Source of the DNA: DATARN01 sp036264135
GTDB taxonomy: Bacteria; Actinomycetota; Acidimicrobiia; Acidimicrobiales; Palsa-688
Length of the DNA stretch: 64,000 bases
Assembly (NCBI GenBank): GCA_036264135.1
Contig: DATARN010000020.1
Location: 1 to 64,000, forward strand
Direction: 5' to 3'
Positions 16,472 to 24,547 of this stretch are shown piece by piece. The position numbers and the translations under genes were made by a program. The notes beneath the pieces were generated by a model. It saw only the letters and a program-made list of their open reading frames with translations. It was not told the DNA's origin and did no database searches. Each line of letters starts with the position of its first letter. Position 1 is the stretch's first letter.

Positions 16472-16870
16472 CTAACCCTCGCAGTCGCCACCCCAATCGC
16501 GCTCCTCGACGTCCCAGTCGACGCTGTCAGGGCCGCCCATCTGGACCACCAGATGCGACATGGGCGCGAAGGGCGTGGCGCCGTGCCAATGCCACTCCCC
16601 CGGTGACGCCACCACCACGTCCCCCGCCTCGACCAGTCGCCGACCGGACTCGACTCCCACCACGCCGTGGCCGGAGGTGATGGTGAGCACCTGACCGGCG
16701 AGGTGGCGATGGGGCCGGGTGCGGCCGCCCGCCTCGAAGTGCACGGAAAAGACGGCAGGGGCGTCGGGGACCGGTGGCGCCACGTGCTGCATGCGTACTA
16801 CGCCCTGGAAGTGCTCGGCCAGATCGGCGGGCGGCTCGCCCTGGGATTCGTCGATGCGCTGGATCTCCAC
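16472..16870 (-). CDS. Single-domain cupin
   Basis: A 132-residue beta-barrel cupin. Motif 1 is RTRPHRHLAGQVLTITSGHG, with two of the usual metal-binding His and a Gln in place of the Glu; motif 2 is GDVVVASPGEWHWHGA, with further His. The GTG at 16870 starts 9 bp after the copZ-like gene, so it is the last gene of the copper operon. Small cupins of this kind bind a metal and a small ligand; carboxymuconolactone-type and quercetinase-like relatives exist. Its link to copper homeostasis is only by position. Confidence 0.82.
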   Translation of the reverse strand: MEIQRIDESQGEPPADLAEHFQGVVRMQHVAPPVPDAPAVFSVHFEAGGRTRPHRHLAGQVLTITSGHGVVGVESGRRLVEAGDVVVASPGEWHWHGATPFAPMSHLVVQMGGPDSVDWDVEERDWGGDCEG

Positions 16871-16879
16871 CGTGGTGCC

Positions 16880-17089
16880 TCAGACCGCCGCGCCGCTGAC
16901 TTCGTAGCCAGCCTCGTCGATGGCAGCTCGGATGGCCGCGTCCGGGGCGTCGCCCTCGACCCGGACCACCTTGGTGGCGACCGTAACCTCGACCGCGTCC
17001 ACGCCGGGCACCTTGGACACCTCTTCTTCTATGGCGTGCTTGCAGTGGTCACAGCTGATATCGGGAACGGCATAGGAACGAGCCGGCAT
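16880..17089 (-). CDS. copZ: Copper chaperone (CopZ/HMA domain)
   Basis: A 69-residue heavy-metal-associated domain: a beta-alpha-beta-beta-alpha-beta pattern with the metal-binding motif ISCDHC (Cys13, Cys16) and the VPGVDAVEV and IDEAGYEV segments of Atx1/CopZ chaperones. The ATG at 17089 has an AGGAG site 4-5 bp upstream; longer in-frame starts add no domain. It sits 57 bp downstream of the P-type ATPase gene on the same strand and should deliver Cu(I) to that pump. Expression is probably under CsoR control with the rest of the operon. Confidence 0.9.
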   Translation of the reverse strand: MPARSYAVPDISCDHCKHAIEEEVSKVPGVDAVEVTVATKVVRVEGDAPDAAIRAAIDEAGYEVSGAAV

Positions 17090-17146
17090 CGGGACTCCTC
17101 TTCGGGTGTGATTCTTGACGGTTGGGCGAGTTCGGGCGCAGCCCAT

Positions 17147-19456
17147 TCATGAGGCGACGGGAAGGGGGGCGGCGGCGGCGGCGGCGGGCGCGGTGAGCGC
17201 CGCCTGCTGTCTGGGCTGGAACCGGCGCAGCCGCAGGCTGTTGGAGACGACGAACACCGAGCTCGAGGCCATGGCGGCGCCGGCGATCATCGGGTTGAGC
17301 CAGCCGGCGGCGGCGATGGGCAGGGCGACGACGTTGTAGGCGAACGCCCAGAACAGGTTGCTCTGGATGATCCGCAGGGTCCGCCGGGAGAGCCGGATGG
17401 CGTCGGCGGCCAGGCGGAGATCGGGGGACATCACCGTGAGGTCGCTGGCCTCGAAGGCGGCGTCGGTTCCGGTACCCATGGCCAGGCCGAGGTCGGCCTG
17501 GGCCAGGGCCGGGGCGTCGTTGACCCCGTCGCCCACCATGGCGACGACCCGGCCTTCCGCCTGCAGGCCCTTGACGACGTCGGCTTTGCCTTCGGGGAGC
17601 ACGTCGGCGACGACCTCGGTGATCCCCACCTGGGCGGCCACCGCTCGGGCGGTGGTCTCGTTATCCCCGGTCAAGAGAATGGGCCGCAGCCCGAGCGCCC
17701 GGAACTCGGCCACCGCCTCCGCGCTGGTCGCCTTGACGGTGTCGGCGACGACGAAGACGGCGGTCGCCTGGCCGTCCCACCCGGCGCAGATGGCGATGCG
17801 GCCGTCCGACCGGGCGGCGGTGACCGCATCAAGGAGCTCTGCCGGTATGGCCATGCCCCGCTCGGACAACATCGAGGGTCGCCCGGCCAGGACGAAGTGG
17901 CCGGCGACGAGACCCTCGGCGCCGACGCCGCGGTGGGAGACGAACGAGTCGACCGGCGGGAGCGAGCCAGCGGCGCGGGCGGCGGCGGCGATGGCCCGGC
18001 CGATCGGATGCTCGCTGGCATCCTCCACCGCGCCCACCAACCGCACCGCCTCGGCGGCGTCGATGCCTGGGATGGTGGCCACCGACACCAGGGTCATCCT
18101 GCCGGTCGTCAGGGTCCCCGTCTTGTCCAGCACGATGGTGTCGACCCGCCGGGTGGACTCGAGCACCTCGGGACCCTTGATCAGAAGGCCGAGCTGGGCG
18201 CCACGTCCCGATCCGACCAAAATGGCCGTCGGGGTAGCCAGGCCGAGAGCACAGGGACAGGCGACGATCAGGACGGCCACGGCGGCGGTAAACGCCCGGC
18301 CGGCGCTGGCGCCGACCGCCAGCCAGGTAAGGAGCGAACCCACGGCGATGAGGATGACCGCGGGCACAAAGACGAGCGAGACCCGATCGGCCAGGCGCTG
18401 AACGGGGGCCTTCCCCGTCTGCGCGGCCACGACTAGCCGCCCGATCCGAGCGAGGGCGGTATCCGCCCCGACCCGGGTGGCGACGACGACGAGGCGGCCC
18501 CCGACGTTGACCGTCGAACCGGTGACCGGGTCCCCCGGTCCCACCTCGACGGGCAGACTCTCGCCGGTGAGGAGGGAGGCGTCGATCGCCGAGCGGCCCT
18601 CGACCACGGTCCCGTCGGTCGCCACCTTCTCCCCCGGCCGCACGACGAATCGCATGCCGACCCGCAGCTCGTTGATAGGGATCCGGCGCTCGCCGTCGTC
18701 GTCGATGACCGCCACATCCTTGGCCCCCAGGGCGAGGAGGGCGGCGAGGGCGGCGCCCGCCCGCCGTTTGGCCCGGGCTTCGAAGTACCGGCCGAGCAGT
18801 ATGAGGGTGATGACGGTCGCCGCCACCTCGAAGTAGACGGCGCCCCGATGCGCCATACCGCTCATCCCCGCCATCCCCCGCATGTCCATGTTCATGCTCA
18901 TGGTGCCGCCCGGCTCGCCGGCGTGGAGGAAGAGCAGGGCCACGACCGACCAGCCGAAGGCCGCCAGGGAGCCGAGGGATATGAGCGTGTCCATGGTGGC
19001 CGTGCGGTGGCGGAGATTGATCCACGCCGCCCGGTGGAACCCCCACCCACCCCAGAACACGACCGGGGCTGCCAGGACACCTGCCACCCACGCCCAGCGG
19101 TCGAACTGGAGGGCCGGGATCATGGCCAGGGCGACGACCGGCACGCTGAGGACGGCCGAGACGACGAGGCGGCGCCGCAGCACGGCCACCCGGCCGTCGT
19201 CGCCCGCCGCCAGATCGTCGACTCCCTGCGCCGCCGGCAGGGTGGCGCCGTAGCCGGCGGCGACCACCGACGCGACGAGGTCCTCGACGGTGGCCTGGGT
19301 GGGATCGAAGTCGACAGTCGCCGTCTCGGTGGCGTAGTTGACCGTGGCCGACACGCCCTCCAGGCGGTTGAGGCGGCGCTGGATGCGGGCGGCGCAGCTC
19401 GCGCACGTCATCCCCGTCACCGGTAGATCCACATGCCCCTTGGCGGCGACATTCAT
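17147..19456 (-). CDS. copA: Cu(I)-translocating P1B-type ATPase (CopA)
   Basis: A 769-residue inner-membrane copper exporter. An N-terminal HMA domain carries GMTCASC (Cys18, Cys21). The membrane domain has the CPC metal-transport motif (400-402), followed by DKTGT with the phosphorylated Asp444, the SEHP motif (His483-Pro484) of P1B ATPases, and GDGVNDAP near the C-terminus. An extracytoplasmic loop between the first helices is very Met-rich (MSMNMDMRGMAGMSGM), which may collect Cu(I). The ATG at 19456 follows a GTGAGGA ribosome-binding region. It lies between csoR and copZ on the same strand, with a CsoR-like box 27 bp upstream of its start. Confidence 0.95.
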   Translation of the reverse strand: MNVAAKGHVDLPVTGMTCASCAARIQRRLNRLEGVSATVNYATETATVDFDPTQATVEDLVASVVAAGYGATLPAAQGVDDLAAGDDGRVAVLRRRLVVSAVLSVPVVALAMIPALQFDRWAWVAGVLAAPVVFWGGWGFHRAAWINLRHRTATMDTLISLGSLAAFGWSVVALLFLHAGEPGGTMSMNMDMRGMAGMSGMAHRGAVYFEVAATVITLILLGRYFEARAKRRAGAALAALLALGAKDVAVIDDDGERRIPINELRVGMRFVVRPGEKVATDGTVVEGRSAIDASLLTGESLPVEVGPGDPVTGSTVNVGGRLVVVATRVGADTALARIGRLVVAAQTGKAPVQRLADRVSLVFVPAVILIAVGSLLTWLAVGASAGRAFTAAVAVLIVACPCALGLATPTAILVGSGRGAQLGLLIKGPEVLESTRRVDTIVLDKTGTLTTGRMTLVSVATIPGIDAAEAVRLVGAVEDASEHPIGRAIAAAARAAGSLPPVDSFVSHRGVGAEGLVAGHFVLAGRPSMLSERGMAIPAELLDAVTAARSDGRIAICAGWDGQATAVFVVADTVKATSAEAVAEFRALGLRPILLTGDNETTARAVAAQVGITEVVADVLPEGKADVVKGLQAEGRVVAMVGDGVNDAPALAQADLGLAMGTGTDAAFEASDLTVMSPDLRLAADAIRLSRRTLRIIQSNLFWAFAYNVVALPIAAAGWLNPMIAGAAMASSSVFVVSNSLRLRRFQPRQQAALTAPAAAAAAPLPVAS

Positions 19457-19482
19457 CGTTGACCCGTCCTCACGCTGCTGGG

Positions 19483-19497
19483 TACCCCGGGTGGGTA
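19483..19497. promoter_or_regulatory. CsoR-type operator upstream of copA
   Basis: TACCC-N5-GGGTA, a perfect inverted repeat, lies in the csoR-copA gap. G/C tracts flanked by TA in this arrangement are the known signature of CsoR-family operators. It suggests that copA has its own Cu-inducible promoter besides read-through from csoR. Confidence 0.7.
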
Positions 19498-19552
19498 TCC
19501 TAGCGCGTCCGCGAACCTGCCGCCACGGCGGCGTCGGACCCCTCGGTTGGTG

Positions 19553-19834
19553 CTATGACCGCACCAGGCGGGCGACGGCATCGGCGGCCTCGGCGATCTT
19601 GGCCTGGGCGTCGGGGGCGCCCGCCTCGATGGCCTGGGTGACGCAGTGGCTCAAGTGGTCCTCGAGCAACTCCAACGCCACCGCTTGCAGCGCCTTGGTG
19701 GCGGCCGAGACCTGGGTGAGGATGTCGATGCAGTACCGGTCGTCGACGACCATCTGCTCGATCCCGCGAACCTGACCCTCGATGCGCCGGAGGCGCTTGC
19801 GAACGACGTCCTTGTGGTCGCTGTAGCCCCGCAC
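19553..19834 (-). CDS. csoR: Copper-sensing repressor CsoR
   Basis: A 93-residue all-helical DUF156 repressor. The family's Cu(I)-binding Cys-His-Cys triad is complete: Cys35 (RYCIDIL), His60 and Cys64 (EDHLSHCV), and the DNA-contact helix KRLRRIEGQVRGIE is present. Cu(I) binding releases these proteins from GC-tract operators. The GTG at 19834 has a GGAGGA ribosome site. It is the first gene of the csoR-copA-copZ-cupin transcript, and CsoR-like boxes lie upstream of both csoR and copA, so autoregulation is likely. The complete triad favours Cu over formaldehyde- or persulfide-sensing relatives. Confidence 0.94.
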   Translation of the reverse strand: MRGYSDHKDVVRKRLRRIEGQVRGIEQMVVDDRYCIDILTQVSAATKALQAVALELLEDHLSHCVTQAIEAGAPDAQAKIAEAADAVARLVRS

Positions 19835-19889
19835 GGATCCTCCTTCGTACCGCCCGCTCGGCTCTCGGGACGGCCCGTCCCGGGCAGGA

Positions 19890-19904
19890 TACCCCCGCCC
19901 GGTA
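19890..19904. promoter_or_regulatory. Second CsoR-like box upstream of csoR
   Basis: TACCC-N5-CGGTA is the copA box with one mismatch in the right arm, located 56 bp upstream of the csoR GTG. It fits autoregulation by CsoR. Confidence 0.55.
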
Positions 19905-20002
19905 CTTCCCGGTCACGCCAAACCCGGCATCCCTCGATTCAGGAGCGGCCCGTAAGGTAGGAAGGTCGTCTACCTGCCGGCGCCGTTGTGAAGGGAGCGA
20001 AC

Positions 20003-20368
20003 GTGGGCTATCCGGTCATCCACTTCGAGGTCTACGGGGGCAACGCGGGGGAGCTGCGCCAGTTCTACCGCCAGGTCTTCGGCTGGCGCCTCAGCGTCCC
20101 GCCCGACGACAGCTATGCCATGGTCGACACCGATGCCGGCGGCGCCGGCATCCCCGGGGGGATCGCGCAGTCGCCCGACGGGAGCGCCCGGGTCGTCTTC
20201 TATGTGCTCGTTCCGGACATCAACGCCCACTTGGAGCGCATCGAGGCGGCGGGAGGGGAGGTGGTGATGGGACGGACGGACTTCGGTGTGGTCATCACCG
20301 CGCTCGCACGAGATCCGCAAGGCAACGTGATCGGGCTGACCGAGGAAGCCCTGCCGTCCCCCCATTGA
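20003..20368 (+). CDS. VOC-family protein (glyoxalase-like)
   Basis: A 121-residue vicinal-oxygen-chelate protein. It begins GYPVIHFEVYGGNAGELRQFYRQVFGW, the usual first beta-alpha module with its His ligand. It continues with a VFYVLVPDINAHLERIEAAGGEVV module and ends DPQGNVIGLTE, as in the CatE/PhnB-type glyoxalase-resistance proteins. GTG 20003 is preferred over GTG 19988 because AAGGGAG at 19991-19997 is correctly spaced for it. It is a single-gene unit transcribed away from csoR. Substrate is unknown. Confidence 0.87.
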   Translation: MGYPVIHFEVYGGNAGELRQFYRQVFGWRLSVPPDDSYAMVDTDAGGAGIPGGIAQSPDGSARVVFYVLVPDINAHLERIEAAGGEVVMGRTDFGVVITALARDPQGNVIGLTEEALPSPH

Positions 20369-20382
20369 CCCCTGCCAGGCGG

Positions 20383-20420
20383 TTTGTCATTAATGGTCAA
20401 TATGTGCGAGTATCATATAG
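20383..20420 (+). promoter_or_regulatory. AT-rich promoter island before the surface-protein operon
   Basis: An unusually A/T-rich stretch for this DNA, containing TTGTCA (20384-20389) and TATCAT (20411-20416). The 21-bp spacing is too long for a standard pair, so the exact hexamers are uncertain. It is the only obvious promoter candidate before the operon starting at 20479. Confidence 0.4.
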
Positions 20421-20478
20421 CCTCGGCCAAAAGGTGTCGTAGGCACTCGTAGTGGCAGGTAGAGGAGGGAACGCGGCA

Positions 20479-21711
20479 ATGGCGGGTCCGATCCAGCCTT
20501 ATTCTCGCAGGGTGGCGATAGCGGTCGCCGCTCTTCTCAGCATCGGCGTGGGCGTCGTGGTGTCGTCGTCCAGCTCCAGCGCCGCGGTGACGGCGGTAAT
20601 CGGCAACGCCTTCGGCGTGTCGGCGCCCAACATCACCCTCTTCGGCGGCACCCAGCCGGCCTATGGCCCGAAGCCGGTGGTCACCTTGCCGAGCACGGGC
20701 TCGGGGACCCCGATCACCGCGAGCGACCCCTCCGAGAGCGTCGCCTTCGGACCGGCCACCCTCTTCACCTCCGGCCCGGTAAGCGTCAGCACCCAGGGGA
20801 CTCCCACCAGCCAGAGCGTGACGTCGTCGGCGATGGTGCAGGCGGGCGCCTCGACCGGCTGCCCCGGCACCGAGACGTCGTGTGTCTATGGGGGACCGTT
20901 CACGGCCAACGCCGTCAGCAGTACCTGCACGGCCAACGGGACCAACTCCGGCTCCACCACCATCACCGGCGGGGTGCTCGCCACGGCGACCGACACCGGC
21001 GGGAACCCGACGACCACGGTGGACATTCCGGCGAACCCGACGCCCAACTACACCAAGAGCGGCTTTCTCTACGCCGGCTCCACCGACAAAGAGACCTTCA
21101 CCTACACCTTCAACGAGCAGAAGACCAATACCGACGGGTCGATCACCGTCACCGCCGCCCATGACCACCTCAACGGGCCGACCGCCAAGGGCGACATCTA
21201 TATCGGGCAGGTCACCTGCGGCCTGACCGGAACGGTGACGACGACGACCGCCAGCACGGTGAAGCCCACCACCACGACGGCCGCGACCACCACCACCAGC
21301 ACCACGGTTAAGCCGACCACCACCACGGCGGCGTCGACCACCACCACCGTCAAGCCCACCACCACGACCGCGGCGTCGACCACCACCACCGTCAAGCCCA
21401 CCACCACGACCGCGGCGTCGACCACCACCACCGTCAAGCCCACCACCACCACGGCGGCGTCGACCACCACCACCGTCAAGCCCACCACCACGACCGCGGC
21501 CCCGACCACCACGACGGTTGCGCCCACCACCACGACGGTTGCGCCCACCACCACCACGGTTGCGCCCACCACCACCACGGTGGGAGCGACCACCACGACG
21601 GTCGCCCAACCGTTCATCTGCACTGTCCTTCATCTGCTGATCCAGATCTTCCCGCTACTGGGACGTTTCCTGGCGCCGATCTTTAACCTTCTCGGGTGCA
21701 CCGCCGGCTGA
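20479..21711 (+). CDS. Secreted choice-of-anchor-P-like surface protein with Thr-rich stalk
   Basis: A 410-residue exported protein. A signal segment (VAIAVAALLSIGVGVVV) is followed by one globular domain of about 215 residues. That domain starts VTAVIGNAFGVSAPNITLFGG and has paired Cys near TGCPGTETSCVYGG and in VSSTCTANG. Then comes a stalk of VKPTTTTAAS and TTTTVAP repeats, probably O-glycosylated. The end is unusual: a 30-residue hydrophobic segment bracketed by Cys (FICTVLHLLIQIF...LLGCTAG), with no sorting signal. The domain resembles choice-of-anchor P family proteins. ATG 20479 has GAGGAGGGA upstream. It heads an operon with a two-domain paralogue and a peptide ABC transporter. Confidence 0.78.
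   Translation: MAGPIQPYSRRVAIAVAALLSIGVGVVVSSSSSSAAVTAVIGNAFGVSAPNITLFGGTQPAYGPKPVVTLPSTGSGTPITASDPSESVAFGPATLFTSGPVSVSTQGTPTSQSVTSSAMVQAGASTGCPGTETSCVYGGPFTANAVSSTCTANGTNSGSTTITGGVLATATDTGGNPTTTVDIPANPTPNYTKSGFLYAGSTDKETFTYTFNEQKTNTDGSITVTAAHDHLNGPTAKGDIYIGQVTCGLTGTVTTTTASTVKPTTTTAATTTTSTTVKPTTTTAASTTTTVKPTTTTAASTTTTVKPTTTTAASTTTTVKPTTTTAASTTTTVKPTTTTAAPTTTTVAPTTTTVAPTTTTVAPTTTTVGATTTTVAQPFICTVLHLLIQIFPLLGRFLAPIFNLLGCTAG
21259..21609 (+). repeat. In-frame Thr/Pro tandem repeats (42-bp then 21-bp units)
   Basis: The stalk of the first surface protein is encoded by about five near-identical 42-bp units (TTTTVKPTTTTAAS), then four 21-bp units (TTTTVAP). Because the units are nearly identical at the DNA level, copy number is likely to vary by slippage or recombination. 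Confidence 0.9.
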
Positions 21712-23534
21712 CCGGCCATCGAGCTTCGCGCCGGGCCGACGACCAAAAATCGGCCCGGCGGCCTGCTCCCTTTCGCCGGGCGTTGCTGCGGGCGACGGGG
21801 GCAGCCCGAACGATCCTCGTCGTGGCCCTGGTCGCCTCGGTGGCGCTGGTCGGCGGGGCGGCGCATCGCGCCGAGGCTCAGGTGACCGCGGTGATCGGCA
21901 GCGCGTTCGGGGTGTCGGCCCCCAACATCAGCCTGTTCGGGGGCGCCCAGACGCCGTTCGGACCTACGCCGCACGCCACCCTCCCCGGTACGGGTTCGCC
22001 GACCGCGATCACCGGCACTGACCCGACGGAGGCCGTGGCCTTCGGGCCCGCCACCTTCTTCAATTCGGGTCCGGTCACGGTGAGCACCCAGGGGACGCCC
22101 ACGACCCAGTCGGTCACCTCGGCGGTGTCGATCCAACCGGCGACCCAGGCGGCCGGGACTTGCCCGGGCGGGGCGACGTCCTGCGTGTACGGCGGCCCGT
22201 TCACGGCCGGCGCCATCGCCGCCACCTGCACCGCCAACGGGACGAACACTGCCTCGACCACCATCACCGGCGGCGTGCTGACCACCGCAACCGACGCCAG
22301 CGGCAACCCCACCGCCACCGTCACCATCCCGGCCCACCCCACACCGAACGACAGCATGAACGGCTCGCTCATGGCCAACGGCGACACGGAGACGTTCACC
22401 TACACCTTCAACGAGCAGACGACCAATGCCGACGGGTCGATCACGGTGACCGCGGCCCACGAACACCTGAACGGCCCGACGGCCAAGGGTGACCTGTACG
22501 TCGGACAGGCCACCTGCGGGCTCACCGGGACGGTGACCGCCTCGACGACCACCACGACGATTCCCGGCGGGTCGACGACGACCAGCACCACGACGGCGTC
22601 GACGACCACATCGTCGACGGCGCCCGCGACCACCACGACGAGCACCGCGCCGGCCAGTACGACGACGACCACGGTGCCGGCGACCACGACCACCCTCCCG
22701 CTGCAGGTCGGAGGCAGCGCCTACGGGTACTACGCGTCCGTGAGCCTCTTCGGCGGCTCGCCCGGCACGATTGGCCCGAAACCGTCGGTCAAACTTCCCG
22801 CCGGCGGGTCGACCAGCCCGGTGACCGCCTCGGACCCGACGACCAACGCCACCTTCGGGCCCGCCTCATTCCTGGTGGCGGGACCGGTGAGTGTCAGCAC
22901 CGTCGGCACTCCGAGCGGAGGCTCGGTGACCTCGTCGACGTCGATCAAGGCGGCCGCCCAGCCCGCCAATACCTGTCCCGGGACGGAGACGTCATGCGTC
23001 TCCGCCGGCCCCTTCACCGCTGATTCCGTGGCCAGCACCTGCAACGCCGCCGCCAGCGGCGCCAGCGGCTCGGCCACCTTCGCCAACGGACGGCTGGTGA
23101 CGGCGACCGACACCGCCGGCAACCCGACAACGACGGTGAACATCCCCGCCAATCCCCCGGCCAACGACAGCATCAGCGGCTACCTCTACGCCAGCGCCAC
23201 CGACAAGGAGAGTTTCACCTACATCTTCAATCAGCAGACCACGAACAGCAACGGCTCGATCACCGTCAACGCCGCCCACGAGGTGTTCCTGGGCCCGACG
23301 GCCACGGGCGACCTGATCTTCGGGCAAGCGGTCTGCGCCGCGGTGACGGCCACGTCGTCAACCCCCGCCGCCCAGGCGGCGGCCGCGGCCGCGGCGGCGG
23401 GAAGCGGTCTGGCGGCGACCGGCAGCAACGTCGCCCTGCTCATCTACCTGGCGGTCGTCGTGCTGTGCCTCGGTTGGACGATGCGACGCTGGACCGACGG
23501 AAACCCACCACCGGACGGGGAAGCGATCGAATGA
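21696..23534 (+). CDS. Two-domain choice-of-anchor-P-like surface protein with LAxTG-type sorting signal
   Basis: A 612-residue paralogue of the previous protein. A signal segment (TILVVALVASVALVGGA) and a first domain (about 60-290; AQVTAVIGSAFGVSAPNISLFGG) are followed by a Thr/Ser/Pro linker and a second, more diverged domain (about 340-560; GSAYGYYASVSLFGG). The C-terminus reads GLAATGSNVALLIYLAVVVLC then basic residues. This is an LAxTG motif, hydrophobic segment and positive tail, as recognised by class E sortases. GTG 21696 overlaps the upstream gene by 16 bp; TTG 21783 is a possible alternative. Its stop overlaps the ABC permease start (ATGA), which ties a surface protein to peptide uptake genes. 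Confidence 0.8.
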   Translation: MHRRLTGHRASRRADDQKSARRPAPFRRALLRATGAARTILVVALVASVALVGGAAHRAEAQVTAVIGSAFGVSAPNISLFGGAQTPFGPTPHATLPGTGSPTAITGTDPTEAVAFGPATFFNSGPVTVSTQGTPTTQSVTSAVSIQPATQAAGTCPGGATSCVYGGPFTAGAIAATCTANGTNTASTTITGGVLTTATDASGNPTATVTIPAHPTPNDSMNGSLMANGDTETFTYTFNEQTTNADGSITVTAAHEHLNGPTAKGDLYVGQATCGLTGTVTASTTTTTIPGGSTTTSTTTASTTTSSTAPATTTTSTAPASTTTTTVPATTTTLPLQVGGSAYGYYASVSLFGGSPGTIGPKPSVKLPAGGSTSPVTASDPTTNATFGPASFLVAGPVSVSTVGTPSGGSVTSSTSIKAAAQPANTCPGTETSCVSAGPFTADSVASTCNAAASGASGSATFANGRLVTATDTAGNPTTTVNIPANPPANDSISGYLYASATDKESFTYIFNQQTTNSNGSITVNAAHEVFLGPTATGDLIFGQAVCAAVTATSSTPAAQAAAAAAAAGSGLAATGSNVALLIYLAVVVLCLGWTMRRWTDGNPPPDGEAIE

Positions 23535-24547
23535 CGACCACCTCCCCGGTCGCGCCGTCCGCTCACCGGCAGCGGCGTCGATGGGCCGGGGCGGTGGGCT
23601 CGTACCTCTTCATGGTGTACGTGCTGATCACGCTGAACTTTCTCCTGCCTCGGCTCATGCCTGGCGATCCGATCAACGGGCTGCTCAGCCAGGGCTCGGC
23701 CAACTTCACCTTCGGGCAACAGACCCGGACGGCGTTGCGGAAGTACTACGGCCTCAACGGTTCACTGCTCTCCCAGTACTGGCACTACCTGTGGCGGCTG
23801 CTCCACGGCGACCTCGGACGCTCGGTGGTGACCAACGCGCCGGTGTGGCACGAGTTGACGCGGCCCCTCCCGTGGACGCTCCTGCTTATCGGCTCGTCGA
23901 TACTGATCGCCAATGTGATTGGCATCGTGGCCGGCATCCACGCCGGCTGGCGCCGGGACCGACCGATGGACCGCGCCCTCATGGTGGGCCTGGTATCGAT
24001 CTGGCAGTTCCCCCCGTACCTGCTGGGCCCGATACTGCTGTTCCTCCTGGCGGTCAAGCTGCACTGGTTCCCCCTGTTCGGCGCCCAAACGCCATTCTCC
24101 AACACCTTTGGCTTCGGCCACCGGGTGGTGGACATCGCCGCCCACCTCGTCCTGCCCCTGGTTGTCCTCACCGCCGGATTGGTGGCGTGGGACTACCTGC
24201 TGATGCGGGCCGGCATGGTGACCGAACTCGGGTCTGACTACGTCATGCTGGGGCGGGCCAAGGGCCTTCGCGAGCGCCGCCTCAAGTACCGCTACGCCGC
24301 CCGCAACGCCCTCCTGCCGCTCGTGTCCAACACCGCCTTCGACATCGGCGCGGCGGTGACCGCCAACATCGTCATCGAGAGCGTCTTTTCCTACCCCGGT
24401 CTCGGGCGATTGCTCTTCGAATCGATCGGGACCCGCGACTACCCGGTCATCCAAGGCGTCTTCCTTCTCCTCAGCGTCGGGATCGTGACGATCAACGCCT
24501 TGGCCGACGTCATCTACGGACGCCTCGACCCCCGCACCACGGCATGA
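23531..24547 (+). CDS. Oligopeptide/dipeptide ABC transporter permease (DppB/OppB type)
   Basis: A 338-residue BPD_transp_1 permease. The first transmembrane helix (YLFMVYVLITLNFLLPRLMPGDP) ends in the family's conserved PGDP. Then follow the periplasmic loop with YGLNGSLLSQYWHYL, GDLGRS, and further helices. The cytoplasmic EAA loop is seen in DYVMLGRAKGLRERRLKYRYAARNALLPLV. It starts in an ATGA overlap with the surface-protein stop and ends in an ATGA overlap with the second permease. Substrates of this family are peptides, nickel or glycosides; peptides are most likely given the solute-binding protein. Confidence 0.92.
   Translation: MTTTSPVAPSAHRQRRRWAGAVGSYLFMVYVLITLNFLLPRLMPGDPINGLLSQGSANFTFGQQTRTALRKYYGLNGSLLSQYWHYLWRLLHGDLGRSVVTNAPVWHELTRPLPWTLLLIGSSILIANVIGIVAGIHAGWRRDRPMDRALMVGLVSIWQFPPYLLGPILLFLLAVKLHWFPLFGAQTPFSNTFGFGHRVVDIAAHLVLPLVVLTAGLVAWDYLLMRAGMVTELGSDYVMLGRAKGLRERRLKYRYAARNALLPLVSNTAFDIGAAVTANIVIESVFSYPGLGRLLFESIGTRDYPVIQGVFLLLSVGIVTINALADVIYGRLDPRTTA

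Noticed and set aside
21259..21609. Regular short repeats that could look like a CRISPR array
   Set aside because: They are in-frame coding units of 42 and 21 bp without unique spacers, encoding a Thr/Pro stalk.
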